From: Coprinus comatus
Lineage: Eukaryota > Basidiomycota > Agaricomycetes > Agaricales > Agaricaceae
NCBI GenBank assembly: GCA_034638255.1
Contig: JAWPGT010000093.1
Span: 16,171 to 80,170, forward strand
DNA length: 64,000 bases
Reading direction: 5' to 3'
In this document: positions 51,366 through 62,975 of the stretch, one piece after another
Position numbering within the stretch: position 1 is the first letter of the stretch
Layout: each line of letters opens with the position of its first letter
Translations under genes and position numbers: made by a program
Notes under the pieces: model-generated
The model's database searches: none
Told to the model about the DNA's origin: nothing
The model's input: the letters and a program-made list of their open reading frames with translations, nothing else

Positions 51366-51427
51366 GACTCAAGTTTTCTAGACAATATATAGTATATTTC
51401 TTTATTAGAATATCAAACGATTATATT

Positions 51428-54408
51428 TTACTTCAAAAGATTCAATATTCTACTTCTGTTCCATAATGATAGAAAAACTGCAGTATATATAATTGCTCTT
51501 TCTTGCCCCATATATCTAACCGATTTTCTAATTCTTGTAAGTCCTCCATTTCCACATTCTGCTGCACTAGAGTTGATTTTTCCTAATGATGGTTGGCTAG
51601 AAGAATATGTTTTAAGAAAATAGGCTGCACTACAAGATTTATGACCTGTAGAATGAAAATTATCAATGAGAAATAGGGTATCCATAAAAAAGTCGGGCTC
51701 TCTTGAACGACAATAAGGTCCAAGCTGGCAAGCAAAATCATAAATAACACATTTGGGAGCTTTTGGCCATCTTGTAACCATTGCTGAAAATACATCATTT
51801 CTTCCTTCGCTTGAAGGAATACAATGATATCCATAGCAAATAGAATGAGTGCACCATGCACACATAATTCCTCCGGTTAAGCCAGATTCTCCATAAGTGC
51901 TGTAATATTTATTACATTTTCCACCTCTGTCTTTTGGCTCATTTCCAGCTTCATGTTTAAGACCAGGATATTGAGGTCTATAACGAATTTGGGGTAAACT
52001 ATATTTACATCCACTCTATAGAAATTTAGTAAAAAAAATAAGGTAGTTATAATATAAAAAATACCTTTTGCCATCCACCTTCAGTTTTTTCAATATTATC
52101 TATAATCTTGGGACAAGGATATTTAATTATCTTTTCCATCAATCCTTTACATCTTTTGTTCATCCAAGAACAAACCCCAAGAATAGAGTTATCCCAATAT
52201 GGTTGTTGTTTTCTTTCATAGTTTAGAAGCCAAAATAAGGATGGAATACAACACAAATGATCGAAATTTGTTTTTTGAGTAGGATCATTGATAAAGTCTT
52301 CCAATAATAACAATGCTGGTCGGTTAATAACTTGAAGAGCAGAGTCATTACTTCCTAACTATTCAATATGAGAATAGTATTGATAACAGTTAATCAAGAA
52401 TTGATAAAATACCTGGTAAAAAAATGAAACAACTTCTTTTGGACATTGATTATTATGTTTTGATATTGCACTTGTAGTGCAATATCGTTTAAAAAGTAAA
52501 CCCAAAGATTGGTTTTCTTTATTAAGCATATCTTGAAGGATAGGGAGATTTTCAAGTCTTGTAATTAGTTTTTGAAGATTTTTGGTAATTGTGGTATGAG
52601 ATTCATCCTCAGAAGAATCATTATCAGAAAGCAAGTTTTTGGAAGGAGGAGTAAGACATAAAGGTTCTGAAAATGTAGATCTTAATAGTTTTCTACAATC
52701 AGAATTTTCAATAAAAGCCTGGTTACGAATATATAAGCAATTTTGTATAGGAGCATTGGGATGAATAGAGGTTGGAGGATGGAGAGATTGTTGAAGATGT
52801 TTTTTGCTGAAGGCAAGTGTAACTCCATCCCAAATTATAGTCTCTGGAATATCTTTACATTGAGGACATTTCATATCTTCTTCTAATAAAAGAAGAGAAG
52901 CATATCCAAACCAAGCAGAACGAAAAGTCTTTTCATCCACAAAAGATAGAGAGCTTTGATATTTCTGATATCTTGAAGACACTACTTTTACCCAAGAGGT
53001 AAAAGGAGTTTCAGAGGTTGCATAGGAGATAGTATAGTCTTCAAGAAGGTCATGGGAGAATAAGGAGTGGTTGTTGAGATTAAAGATTCCATATTCCCTA
53101 CAATCTGGTCCAATTGCTTGATAACGACTTTTAGAACAGCTTGGGCATTTTTGAAGTTGAATTCTTGTAGCGATTGATTTTGTAAGAGTATAGACAATAC
53201 AATCCAACTCATAGGTAGGATGTACTTTCATATATTCTTGTTCACAGGAACATTTGGAGAAATCGTTCAAGGAAAGAAGAGGTGGAAGGTTGGTAACAGG
53301 AGGTGCTTCAGAATATAGGGCAATATTGTCGGTAGGAATCCGGAATGATAAAGGAGGTAATATAGGTTGATATGAAATGGGTTTATTGTCTTTAATCCCC
53401 ACAATAGGAATAGAAAGATTATCTAGAGATAAACCTTATTAATAAATCATAAAATGTTTAATAAATGTTTTCACCTCTATTATTAGGATCTTGAGATGCA
53501 GAAAATCCATTTCCATTGAAATAGAGTATTGATCTTTGTATATGAGTACATTTGGTTCCAGGATCTTTATTGCAACTCCAAGTTCCAAGACCATTATCAG
53601 GACCCTTATAAGAAGTAATAGTGCGACCTTTAACAGCATTGGGATCCTTTTTTGATGATACTGAAAAAAGATTAAGAAATCCAAATTCAATCCTTTCTCG
53701 TAGGAAAATAATAACATCAGAGTCAATATCTAAAATATAACTTGAGTTATGATAAAATAACTTTAGAATAGAATTTAACCTTCAGGATCTTCAAACTTAT
53801 TAGGATATTGTAATAAAAATCTTGTGTGAACGCAGTTATTGGTTGATATTCCTTGACCACAATAACAAACAGGTATAGGAGGGCTTGAAGAATAATCCAT
53901 TTGTAAATGAAACCATTGATCCTATTATAGGTTTAGAAATAGAATGTATTATTTAAGTATTAATACATACCTTTAGAATAGATGATTTTGTATCCCAACC
54001 TGGAACAATGTATATATTTGATGTAAGTCGATGGAAAGGAATTGCCTTAGTTAAAACTCCATTGACAAATTCATCATAGGTATCTTGAGGAGTTGGTAGT
54101 CCAAATATATCATCTTGTATATATTGATCTGGTACTTCAGGCTCTGAAGATAGATTAAAGGTAGGTATACCAGTTATTGTAAGATGATCAAAAGGGTTAG
54201 AAAGTTCTTGAGATGTGGATTTAAAAGAAATAGATTTTCTTCTTCTTTTGAACCCAGGTTTTTGATGACGTGGTTTTTTCTGAGGTGTTGAACTTGGACC
54301 AGATAGAGGATCATCTAGAGTAGTCAAAGAAGAAAATGGTTCTGGAGGAGATTCCAGTAATAAAAGAGATGTAAAATCATTAGAGATTTGTCTTCGTCTT
54401 TTGCCCAT
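51428..54408 (-). CDS. KDZ-superfamily transposase
   Basis: Six exons (54408-53971, 53921-53780, 53729-53475, 53422-52413, 52358-52065, 52015-51428) give 908 aa in frame. The N-terminus is basic and Ser/Pro-rich. Near residue 165 a cysteine cluster CYCGQGISTNNCVH, then CPSC near 372 and CPQCKDIPETIIWDGVTLAF (to about 480). The C-terminal catalytic part has IYDFACQLGPYC, a REPDFF segment, LIDNFHSTGHKSCS, INSSAAECGNGGLTRIRKS and YMGQ. The acidic residues in WDG, YDFAC and AAECGN fit the RNase H-fold D, D, E triad of Kyakuja-Dileera-Zisupton transposases; animal HMGXB3-like proteins share this arrangement. No disabling lesion. Assignment is from family memory, not a search. Confidence 0.75.
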
Positions 54409-54484
54409 AGAGGTAGGAATAGAGAATATAACATAATAGTAGATGGAGTATAAAGATAGTAATACAAATTACATAAGTTCAACC
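54409..54484. promoter_or_regulatory. 76-bp bidirectional promoter between transposase and coiled-coil gene
   Basis: The two divergent ATGs are 76 bp apart. The interval is AT-rich with GAGTATAAAGATAG (TATA-like, plus strand) about 37 bp before the plus-strand ATG and ATATAACATAATAG toward the transposase. Co-expression is inferred. Confidence 0.55.
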
Positions 54485-55610
54485 ATGTCTTCTTCCAGAC
54501 AACGTCGTCCAACTCAAAAGATCCTTGATACTCCTATTGGTATTAAAAAGACCCGTCGTCCTCCTACATGTCATATATGCCCAAATAGACCACTTAAAAA
54601 GAATTGTGGATGTAGTGGGAAAAAAAAGGGAAGGATTCTTACTTCACAGGTGAATTTTTACTTTTATAAATGAATAGGTCTAATATTTTAATAGGAAGTA
54701 TTGGAAAAAGCATTAGTAGATGGACAAGAAGAGGAAGGAAGTCCGGAATTGAGAGATGATAGTCCAGAGGAGGATAATATCTCTCATCATGATTCTCCTA
54801 CTCCTCAAACTGGATTACAATCCTCATATATTCCAGTTCCAAGAACTCCATTATCTAATAGAGAAATGAGAAACTGGTCTGAAACACCAGGAACTGAAGA
54901 TTCAAGAGGCTCAACAGACTATGATGATATTGATAATGATTTGGATGACTCATCAACTCCAACAGTCTCAACTATGAATACACCAACTCCTGGAGGAACA
55001 GGAAATTTATTTGGTAAAAAAGGGGGTAATAAAAGTTATAGTAATGGATTGGGCTATGTAGAAGGTGCAATGAAAGGAAATCAAAAATGGGGTATGTTTT
55101 TTTTGTTATTATTGAATAATAATAAAACTAAGAAAAGATAGAAATAAAACGGCCAAGAGAATTAAGACCTTTAATCCAAGATGCAACAAGACGAAGTAAA
55201 AGATATAATTGTTTACTTCCCAAGTTAATAGGATCAGTAAGTAATCCCATAATCTTATTAAACTATTAATAATAAAATTTTCTTTATAGGTAGAATGGTT
55301 TGCCCAGGAAACTGATTCATATACTATTATTCTTTCACAACCATCAAGTGGTGCACTTATGGATGCACATTATAGTTCACCAAGATTAAGAAGAGAAGGA
55401 AAGGAAGAAACAATTGAGTTTATTGAGAAGTTTCGGCAAATGGTTAATACTATGGTAGTTGCAAGGAGGGGGGATACAAAAGGATTGGCAAAAGATTTGG
55501 ATAAGGCTAAAAAAGAAGTAGAAAAAGCAAAGGAGGAAATATTAAAAAAAGATGAGCTTTTGGAGGAATTAAGAGCTAAATTAGCAGAGATAGAAAAGCA
55601 GACATCTTAG
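54485..55610 (+). CDS. Coiled-coil protein of the KDZ element
   Basis: Function unknown. Exons 54485-54649, 54695-55091, 55142-55236 and 55290-55610 give 325 aa. The N-terminus is basic, with a small cysteine cluster CHICPNRPLKKNCGC at residues 29-43. The middle is acidic and Ser/Pro/Thr-rich. The C-terminus is a strong coiled coil (DLDKAKKEVEKAKEEILKKD, LEELRAKLAEIEK, about residues 275-323). Divergent from the transposase with a shared promoter, so perhaps an accessory DNA-binding or oligomerisation factor. An in-frame ATG at 54443 exists, but the TATA-like box overlaps it. Confidence 0.65.
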
Positions 55611-55689
55611 ATATCTTAGTAATAAACCAAACACCAACATTTGTTTCATTTTTTTAAACTAAAAAAACAACTTTCAACAAACAAAAAAA

Positions 55690-57381
55690 CTACAATGTAA
55701 AAAACGTTTTATCAATGGTTTCTCCTCTTAAATTCTCATACCTATAAAACCAAAATCCAAGAATCCTTCCCATCCCTGTATCCTGGTTTCCTTTCATAAG
55801 ACCCAGTTCAGTTGAACCTGGCATAGGATAAAATGTTATAGTATTATTACAAGTAGCATTACCACAAGATATGGTAATGGGCAATAAATGTAGGATAGAA
55901 AATAAGTAGATATCAAAGATAAAAACAAAGATCTTACCCCAGCTGATATTCTTTAATTTTGTAATAGGCTTGTCATCTTTATTCTTCCTAAGAACCCATG
56001 GTTTAAAAACATGACAAGAATAACAGGAGTTTGGAAGGTAATGGCCAAGTGGTGGAATTGTTTATTACCCCAATGAAGGAAACAAATTTCATCTGAGTCT
56101 TTCTTGATCAACATTATACAATCTGTACCAAGTCCAAGATCAAATTCAGAGTAAAGAATATTGGGAAAAAGGTTTTTGCTGCCCAAGATAAGTGTTTGTT
56201 GGAGAAATCGGAGGATAAAGAGATTGCAGTTGACAGGGTGAAAATCAAGTTGTAAAAACGCCATAGAAAGCCAAAAGTATCTAGTAAAATAATAAGATAG
56301 GAGATAATAATTAAAAATAATGCTTATGGAGATACAAGTTGATGAAGGTCAGCCCTATCTTTTACCGAGAGAAAAGGACCACCACACATAATAAAAAACA
56401 AAAGGGCTGTTTCATCTTTCTGAATTATTTTAAGTAAAGATGGAGGGAAAATGATTGGAAATAACTAAGAACATTATTAGTATATGAAAAAAGAAAAAGA
56501 GTAAAATCTATACCTCAGAAATTGGAACAGCCTCCATGTTGGGAGGAGGATCAACCCAAATAAGCCCAGTATCAGGAGTAGAATGTGTATGGAGGAAAAA
56601 AATATAATGTTTGAATCTAAATAAATAGTTAGATAATTTTATTTCTGAATATTAAAATAGAAAATTACTTCTTTAGTTCAGTACAAAGCTTCACAATTCT
56701 CTTTTTGAGTTTCTCAACTGCAGTATCTGCAGATAGATCGATTTTAATTTCAATTAACTCCAAATAGCCATAAGGAGATCCTTTAGATCTTGGAAAATAG
56801 GATAGGAGATGTCCATAGGCCAAAGTAGAGACACATGATTTTGGGTTGAGAGATGAAAGTCGAAAAACAACAATGGCAGTATTATCGATATTAACAGTTG
56901 AGAACTTGGACCGAAATAAGATATTGGACTGGAGTGGAAAAGTTTGATTGAGATTTTCGAAAGGCTAAAAAATATCTGATTAGGTTTGGAATATCAATAA
57001 TTAAAAATATGAACCTTATATGGAGCGTAGTCTCCATTAGTCTTAATCCAACATTGAGGGCAGGTAAACTTCTGCTTTAAGTGTTGTCTTTCCAAGTTGG
57101 GAAGACAAACATCTCTACAGATTGCACCATCACAAGTATCACAAAAGATAAGATCTCCACCATTCATACAAAGAGAACAATACTAGATAAACATGTAAGT
57201 TAAATGAAAACAATAAAGAAACATATTATACAATGTGGTCATTTGTAGAAGTTGTGGTCTGATGGCTTGAAGTAGTAGGACCATCAACTTCCATAGAATC
57301 ATCTTCTTCGAGAGAAGAAAGATCACCATCAAAGAGATCAATACTGTTGAGAGAGAGTTTAGAACGTTTTCGAGGAGGCAT
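55690..57381 (-). CDS. PHD-finger protein of the KDZ element, 3' part uncertain
   Basis: Exons 57381-57232, 57182-57015, 56964-56669, 56616-56514 and from 56464 are in frame. MPPRKRSKLS is a basic start. A PHD-type zinc finger spans residues 51-95 (YCSLCMNGGDLIFCDTC, then C-x3-C and CPQCW). Exon 5 can end at TAA 56324 (285 aa). Further conserved-looking coding continues at 56287-55690: MAFLQLDFHPVNCNLF...EICFLHWGN, then after a one-base frame change PPLGHYLPNSCYSCHVFKPW and ISCGNATCNNTITF. The latter pair gives CxxC and CxxxxC, a possible zinc ribbon. A hydrophobic stretch between them (KIFVFIFDIYLFS) begins at a good donor GTAAGA and may be an unspliced intron. Either one damaged gene or two genes. 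Confidence 0.5.
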
Positions 57382-57576
57382 GATGGAGGTACAAGTTAGA
57401 GAATGAAAGATATAATCTTGAAGTATTTGAATCAAAGATCAATCAATCAATCAATCAGTCAATAGCTATAAAAGGAATCTTATATTGAATTTAACGAAGA
57501 GATGCTTAAAGAAGAAATATGATATTAAAATATATTTCATTATAATATAATAGTTACAAGTGCGAAAATATGGCAT

Positions 57577-57593
57577 TTAGGGTTAGGGTTAGG
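57577..57593. repeat. Interstitial telomere-like repeat
   Basis: TTAGGGTTAGGGTTAGG, nearly three copies of the fungal telomere unit, between the PHD gene and the minisatellite region. Confidence 0.8.
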
Positions 57594-57600
57594 ACGACAT

Positions 57601-58176
57601 TTTAGCAAAAAATTATATACATACCAAATACAAGTCAAAAAGAAGATTAAAAACACTTTCAATAAGAAGTTTGAGCTAACTTCATATTAAAAGTGAAAAT
57701 GAAACATATACTACTTGTGGGTGCTCAAGCCACAAGGAATACATGTTCCAAAAGAAATGTATACTATGAAAAAAAATACTATGTACAACTACACTACTTT
57801 ACCTAAGACCTTGGAATGATGAATCAGTATTAGAAATAAAGAACAAGTAAAAGAAACATCACCTTAAAGCTTGTAAACCACAAACCACAATTTCGTGAAC
57901 AACCTGAAATCCCAAATACATCAGTTGTCTAACAAATAAACAGTTGAACTTACATTTCTACTCTAAATCTCTCCCACCCAAGAAAACATAGAAAACACTG
58001 ATTAGAATAGAATAGATTAACAGACTGACACTCACCAAGTTTATCAACACCCAACACCTATCCCAACAATCTATAAGACAAGCCAAAAGTTAGATAAGTA
58101 GAATTGAAATAGAAGTACTTACAAAAACGGATGTTGAACCATACTGAAGATGAAGACACAAGAAGAAATCATCCCT
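57601..58176. other. AT-rich interval without a gene
   Basis: No ORF, repeat array or RNA gene was recognised in this 0.6 kb. Confidence 0.5.
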
Positions 58177-58575
58177 CCTCCCTTGTGAACAAGAGAACCC
58201 TTGAAACACAAAGTCTCAAGGCACATTAGAGTGGACAATAGATAGCCCCCAGACCCAGAACAACCACCTACCTCCTCCAAAGAAGGGGTATCTTGGAAGT
58301 ACGAAACCTCCAAGCACATAAATGGTTATTGAAAAGAGAACACACCATCTCTTCCTGCAAACAGGAAGAACCCTGGAAGTACGAAACCTCCAGGCACATT
58401 GATGATGATAATAATAAAGGGACAACTCAAGGACCATCCTTCTCCTGCGAACAAGAGAAACCTTCACAACACGAAGTCATGAAGCACATTGAATGGCAAG
58501 GGACAACCCACACCCACCCCTCCTCCTGCGAACAAGAGGAACCCTGGAAGTACAAAACCTCCAGGCACATTAGGA
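58177..58575. repeat. Degenerate minisatellite, about 80-bp unit, five copies
   Basis: Units contain CTCCTGCGAACAAGAG, GAACCCTGGAAGTACGA and AACCTCCAGGCACATT, near 58177, 58270, 58349, 58438 and 58517. The ORF at 58293-58733 merely reads through them. Confidence 0.7.
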
Positions 58576-59470
58576 TGGAACAGCATAAGAACAACGATAT
58601 CAACGCCAGCTCTACGTTTCCGAAACGAGCGGCAAGTCAACATGTGTCCCTATGTAACGAAGACCTTTCAAAGAAAGGTAACACCAGTACCACACACAAT
58701 CATGTTCATAGCTGGGGCCCTCAGCATGAATGAAGATTATGATGCAGGGCTGCCTCTGGTGTGACATCGTCAAGGTAGAAGAATAAACGGGAAGACTGAA
58801 ATAAAAATACCAAGAATAGAAGTAACTTTACATTATAAATAGTACTCACCTTATTATAGCACATGCTATAAATACAAAATGATCAACACAGACAACGACA
58901 ACGAGGATACTGGTGATCATGGATGACAACGATGATCACCAAGATGAACGGTGACAAGGCCAATAACATACGTTGATCATAGACGATGACGAGGGAACCG
59001 GCTGTTCATAGACGATGATGACGACGATGACGAGAGGATCAAAGATGACGACGGAATTGTAAAGCAGCAAGCAAGTGATTAACACATAAGCCAAGTCTCG
59101 AGAACGATGAAGCAGATGTTGAACAAGGGGGATACAGAGACGACAAAGGTGGGGGATGGTGGGGGAAATAAGAAAGAACATTTTCGTGCTTGGGCTGGTA
59201 TATATGGCCCCTGATCCTGAGGACCCTGGGTCTGATGCCACATCACCAGGTCTTGTCAGACCATGTGAAACCGGGCCGATTACTAGATGGGCGTTCACAT
59301 CATGATTCAGCAGTCGAGCCGTTGACATTAATACATGAGACCATGATGTAAAACATGTATTTTTAAGAGAAAAAAGAATATACAACAAAGAACAATGTAC
59401 CTCTGTAATAACATATGTATCTACAACCTGATCCTGCAATGACACAAACCACGAAGGAGGCTTTTTAATG
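58576..59470. other. Interval without a supported gene
   Basis: Short ORFs on both strands have no domain. The stretch 58880-59060 is rich in GATGAC/GACGA repeats. Confidence 0.45.
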
Positions 59471-59477
59471 AAATCAA

Positions 59478-59869
59478 CGTTGTAAATAGATTAAGAATCA
59501 GGATCAGTGATGACATGTAAACGGGGAGGATCAATAATCATCCTTGACTTGTAAACGGTGGAATCAAGAATTGTCAACGACGTGTAAACATCTATGACGT
59601 GTAAACGGGGGATCGAGAATGATTGATGACATGTAAACCACGAGGATCGAGATCGTCGATGAAGCATAAACAGGGGGGATCGAGAATAGTCCAGGCATGT
59701 AAACCAGGAGATCGAGAATCGTCGATAACTTGTAAAGAATCGTCGACGACATTTAAAAACGTCGGGGGGTCGAGTAGGGCTGAATCGTCGACAACTTGTA
59801 AACGGGGGGGTGGAGGTTGAGAATCGTCGACCGTAAAGAATCGTACGACGTTTAAACGGGGGGGTTGAG
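59478..59869. repeat. Minisatellite, TGTAAACGGGGGATCGAGAA-type, left block
   Basis: About ten degenerate units of roughly 30-40 bp built from GTCGACGAC, TTGTAAACGGGGG and ATCGAGAATC. The same unit recurs at 61560-61770. Confidence 0.75.
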
Positions 59870-60060
59870 TAGGGCTGCCGCCGTAACCGTATATACGGTA
59901 TATACGGTATACGGTACCATACCGTAAGAGCGATCAGGTAGCCTCAATACGGTACGGTTGACGGTACGGATTGTACCGTAATAAACCGTATTAATTTTAC
60001 CGTCGACGGCCGTATTGGACGGTAGACGGTCATACCATGTGACGGTCACTGGCGTGAGTG
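59870..60060 (+). repeat. Candidate hAT terminus with subterminal TACGGT repeats
   Basis: TAGGGCTGCCG at 59870 resembles hAT-type tips. It is followed by a dense cluster of ACGGTA/TACCGT motifs on both strands to about 60030. No inverted partner (CGGCAGCCCTA) occurs in the window. Confidence 0.45.
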
Positions 60061-60684
60061 ACACGGCTGGTTGACCATCGACAATACCTCTCTCTGATTG
60101 CCACACTACTCTTTCTCTCGCGTCCACCGACTCTCACCTTCTACTACCACGCGTCTCTTTTGATGATGACCCCTAGTCACATCCTTGGATGGGTTGTTGC
60201 TGACCCCTCGTCACACGACTCTGGTTCCTGACAACTTGAGACCTTTAGTCTCAGTGAGTTGAAGGCTCAAAGCACATGCGACTGGCACTGATAATCAACC
60301 ACTGGGCTCAATAATTTCCAATAAACTGAAAGTTGAAGCATGGGGAGGCCTTCAAACTGGTCAGATGGACCACAACTCATGAGTGCCACCATTATTATCA
60401 TTTCAAATCTGCTCTAATCGCTATCCGAGTATTGGCTGTTAATCAGAGTCCACAATAAACCATCAAAACACCACTATTCCGAAGTATTTACCAGAATGAC
60501 GATTGCATTTCCGACATCCACATGTATTGTTTAATCATATCTGAATTTCCATAAGCTTATCTTGATTACCGTTGTACCGAATACTCAAAATAAAAAGGCC
60601 TGAGCAGCAAGTCGTTCTGAGTCCCAACTCCCAACTCCCAGCTCCCAACTTCTCTAAGATCAGGTTCACTGGTTCTTGTATACA
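60061..60684 (+). other. 5' untranslated region of the hAT fragment
   Basis: No ORF of note. Short direct repeats CCCAACTCCCAACTCCCAG lie near 60625. Confidence 0.4.
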
Positions 60685-61514
60685 ATGGCTGAAGAAACGG
60701 GTGAACAAGGTATGTATTATCATTCTCAGGTATAACTCTGTGACTCAATATCTAACCTTGAATCGTGATGTTTAATAGTATCAATACCAGTTCAACGGTC
60801 TCGTCGAAACAATGCTGGTGATAAACTTACTGCACTTCTCGCTGCCGAAAAGCAAGATGAATTTGGGCATACCACTCGCAGCAAGAAATCATCAACATCC
60901 ACTCGTAAAACTCGTCCTTCGAAAACTCAAACTTTGGCGCACAATGACAAGGATGGTAGTTTGGATGAAGAATATGTAGACTCTGGTTCCACAATTGAAG
61001 ATACATCCGGTGACGAAGAAGCGGGTGATGATAGTGAAATAGAGATGGTCACTAATACCGAAGTAAGTCATTTGAGCTATGAAATCTTTATTTTAAATGG
61101 TACTTACTATGATGGTTAGATAGCAGATATATTGCCATCCAAAACTCCAGTTCGACGTAAACGTGCAGCAACAACTTCAAATCCAAGTGCACGATCCTCA
61201 AAGCGTACTCGTGATCAGGCTTCGACATCACTTCCTTCAGCTGAAAACACAGGTACAACAGCTGCCAGTGGCAAAGAAGAACTTGAGAATACTGATAATA
61301 CAATGGTAAAGGTAATGTTCTTTTTTCTTATGTTGTGTCATTCAAATTCTCATATCTATATAGAAACGTCTTGACAATCCAATCTATCTCTTTTATGAAG
61401 AAGTAAAGTATGGGCCAAATGGAGAGCAACATGAGGGTGATCGATATTTCAAGTGTTATCATGGCAATCACAAGGTTCTCAAGATTACACGGCAGATGAA
61501 ATATAGTCTAAATG
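60685..61514 (+). pseudogene. hAT transposase, N-terminal fragment
   Basis: Exons 60685-60709, 60779-61062, 61120-61311 and 61364-61514 join in frame. The N-terminus is basic, then acidic and Ser/Thr-rich (EEYVDSGSTIEDTSGDEEAG), then KRTRDQAS. The last exon reads NPIYLFYEEVKYGPNGEQ, GDRYFKCYHGNHKVLKITRQ and MKYSLNG, a stretch typical just before the dimerisation region in mushroom hAT proteins (BED-like C/H positions). Sequence changes to minisatellite about 45 bp after the last donor site, so the catalytic RNase H domain and C-terminal dimerisation region are absent. Confidence 0.6.
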
Positions 61515-61559
61515 GTATGATTTACTACATATATTATGTTGTAAACTTGTACTTATATT

Positions 61560-61770
61560 TCCGGTCGAGGTCGAGAATCGTCGACAACTTGTAAACGGGG
61601 GAGGTTGAGAATCGTCGACAACCTGTAAAGAATCGTCGACGACGTGTAAACGGGGGGGTCGAGGTTGAGAATCATTGACGACTTGTAAATGGGGGATCGA
61701 GAATCGTTGACGATCTGTAAACGGGGATCGAAAATCGTCGACGACCTGTAAACCAGGAGGATTGAGATGG
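61560..61770. repeat. Minisatellite, right block
   Basis: About six units of GTCGACGACNTGTAAACGGGGG with ATCGAGAATC, the same family as the left block. It truncates the hAT gene. Confidence 0.75.
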
Positions 61771-62340
61771 CCGATGAGTCACTGGCCAGGAGAGCACGAC
61801 ACCATCACCCATAGTGTCTGGGTAAGCACTGTCTAGTTCCATGTAAGCAATGGCAAGAGGAGGAAGATAACTTACAGTGTACGACATCGGCTTCCAACCT
61901 CATTTTCCTAAGTCTGAGCAGCCCATTGATACCTTCTCACTCTCAGTGTCACAGACTCATTGTACCTGTGGACAACACTGTATAATAAGAAGTAGATCAT
62001 TCGGACCAGTGTAAAAAATAAAACTAAATAACGTACCGCAATGACAGAAAGCGTTGCTCAAGAAATGGGGAGAAGGACGGATGACCCAAAGGGTCTTCCT
62101 CCCACGTTCGGCATCTTCCGGTCAAGCGTTTCTCGCAACGTCCAAGTCCAGGCGCAGTCCCTTGGTTTGCTACTTATTTTTCTCGATGGTTCGCGATCCC
62201 TGTTGCTCTCAATAGTAGCTTCCCGCCGCGCTCGCTCTCTCCTGTTCTCGTTCTCATTCAACATCTTTCCGTTCTCGTTCTCATTCTCTTTCTCTCTCTC
62301 TCGTCGCTCGCCTCCTCCTGCCGTCTGTCTCTGTGTGCTG
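61771..62340. other. Interval without a supported gene
   Basis: Overlapping ORFs on both strands near 62041-62436 cover a TCTCGTTCTCATTC low-complexity stretch; neither looks like protein. Confidence 0.4.
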
Positions 62341-62364
62341 CTCATCTGTACTCTGGGGTTCCTT

Positions 62365-62620
62365 CTTTATCCTGGCTGTGTGATCCAGCAGGATCCAAAT
62401 TCACATCACCTCCACTCCTCTTTGGCGTCCCTTTGAACGTTCTCCTCGGATCATTCAGCTTCTGTCATGACGCCTGGGATTCCTGAAACTGGTCTGTACT
62501 CTCAAGTTCCTTATCCTGGCTGTGTGATCAGCAGGATCCAAGGATCCAAATTCACGTCCCCTCGTCTTTGGTATCCCTCTTGTCTTTGGCATCCCTTTGA
62601 ACACGTTCTGCTCAACCTCA
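62365..62620 (+). repeat. Local direct duplication, about 140 bp apart
   Basis: TTATCCTGGCTGTGTGATC, then AGCAGGATCCAA and AAATTCAC, occurs near 62369 and 62511. Both are followed by a related GG(C/A)(G/A)TCCCTTTGAAC segment. Confidence 0.6.
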
Positions 62621-62975
62621 GCGGTCGCAAGATTGCCACGAATTATAATGTGAGTAGCATATACATAAGTTCTTCTTGTGTTGTTTATTTATGACATTTA
62701 GGATTACTGTACTGCGGGTGCACATGCCGAACTTGGGTCTCATCGTCACACAGATCTGAGATGGTGATTATGGTACAGAGGGTTTTTCGACGGACACCAA
62801 CGGTTGAAAGACAGAATCCAACCCTGTCATCACAGAACTCGAGATTGCGAGCGCAGCTTGAAGTACATTGACAGAGGGGGGTTGTTCTGCTCCAGAAGAT
62901 TCAATCTCAGATGAATTGTTGGGTCTAGCTCTGTTACTGGTGAGTTTTATTATGTATGAATTCGAGGGATTATGC

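Larger units (their letters stand above)
50761..57600. mobile_element. KDZ-superfamily DNA transposon with two companion genes
   Basis: An AT-rich block inserted in copia element 3. It holds a KDZ transposase (minus), a divergent coiled-coil gene (plus), a PHD-finger gene (minus) and a phased palindrome array at the left end. The left edge is sharp where copia similarity ends. The right edge is not defined; I set it after the last gene and the telomere-like motif. No matching terminal inverted repeat was found by eye. Confidence 0.65.

Noticed and set aside
58936..59445. 169-aa minus-strand ORF
   Set aside because: Covers a GAT/GAC-rich stretch on the other strand; no domain and composition looks accidental.
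62041..62436. 131-aa plus-strand ORF with Phe/Ser run, and its antisense ORF rich in Glu/Asn
   Set aside because: Both arise from a TCTCGTTCTCATTC low-complexity tract.
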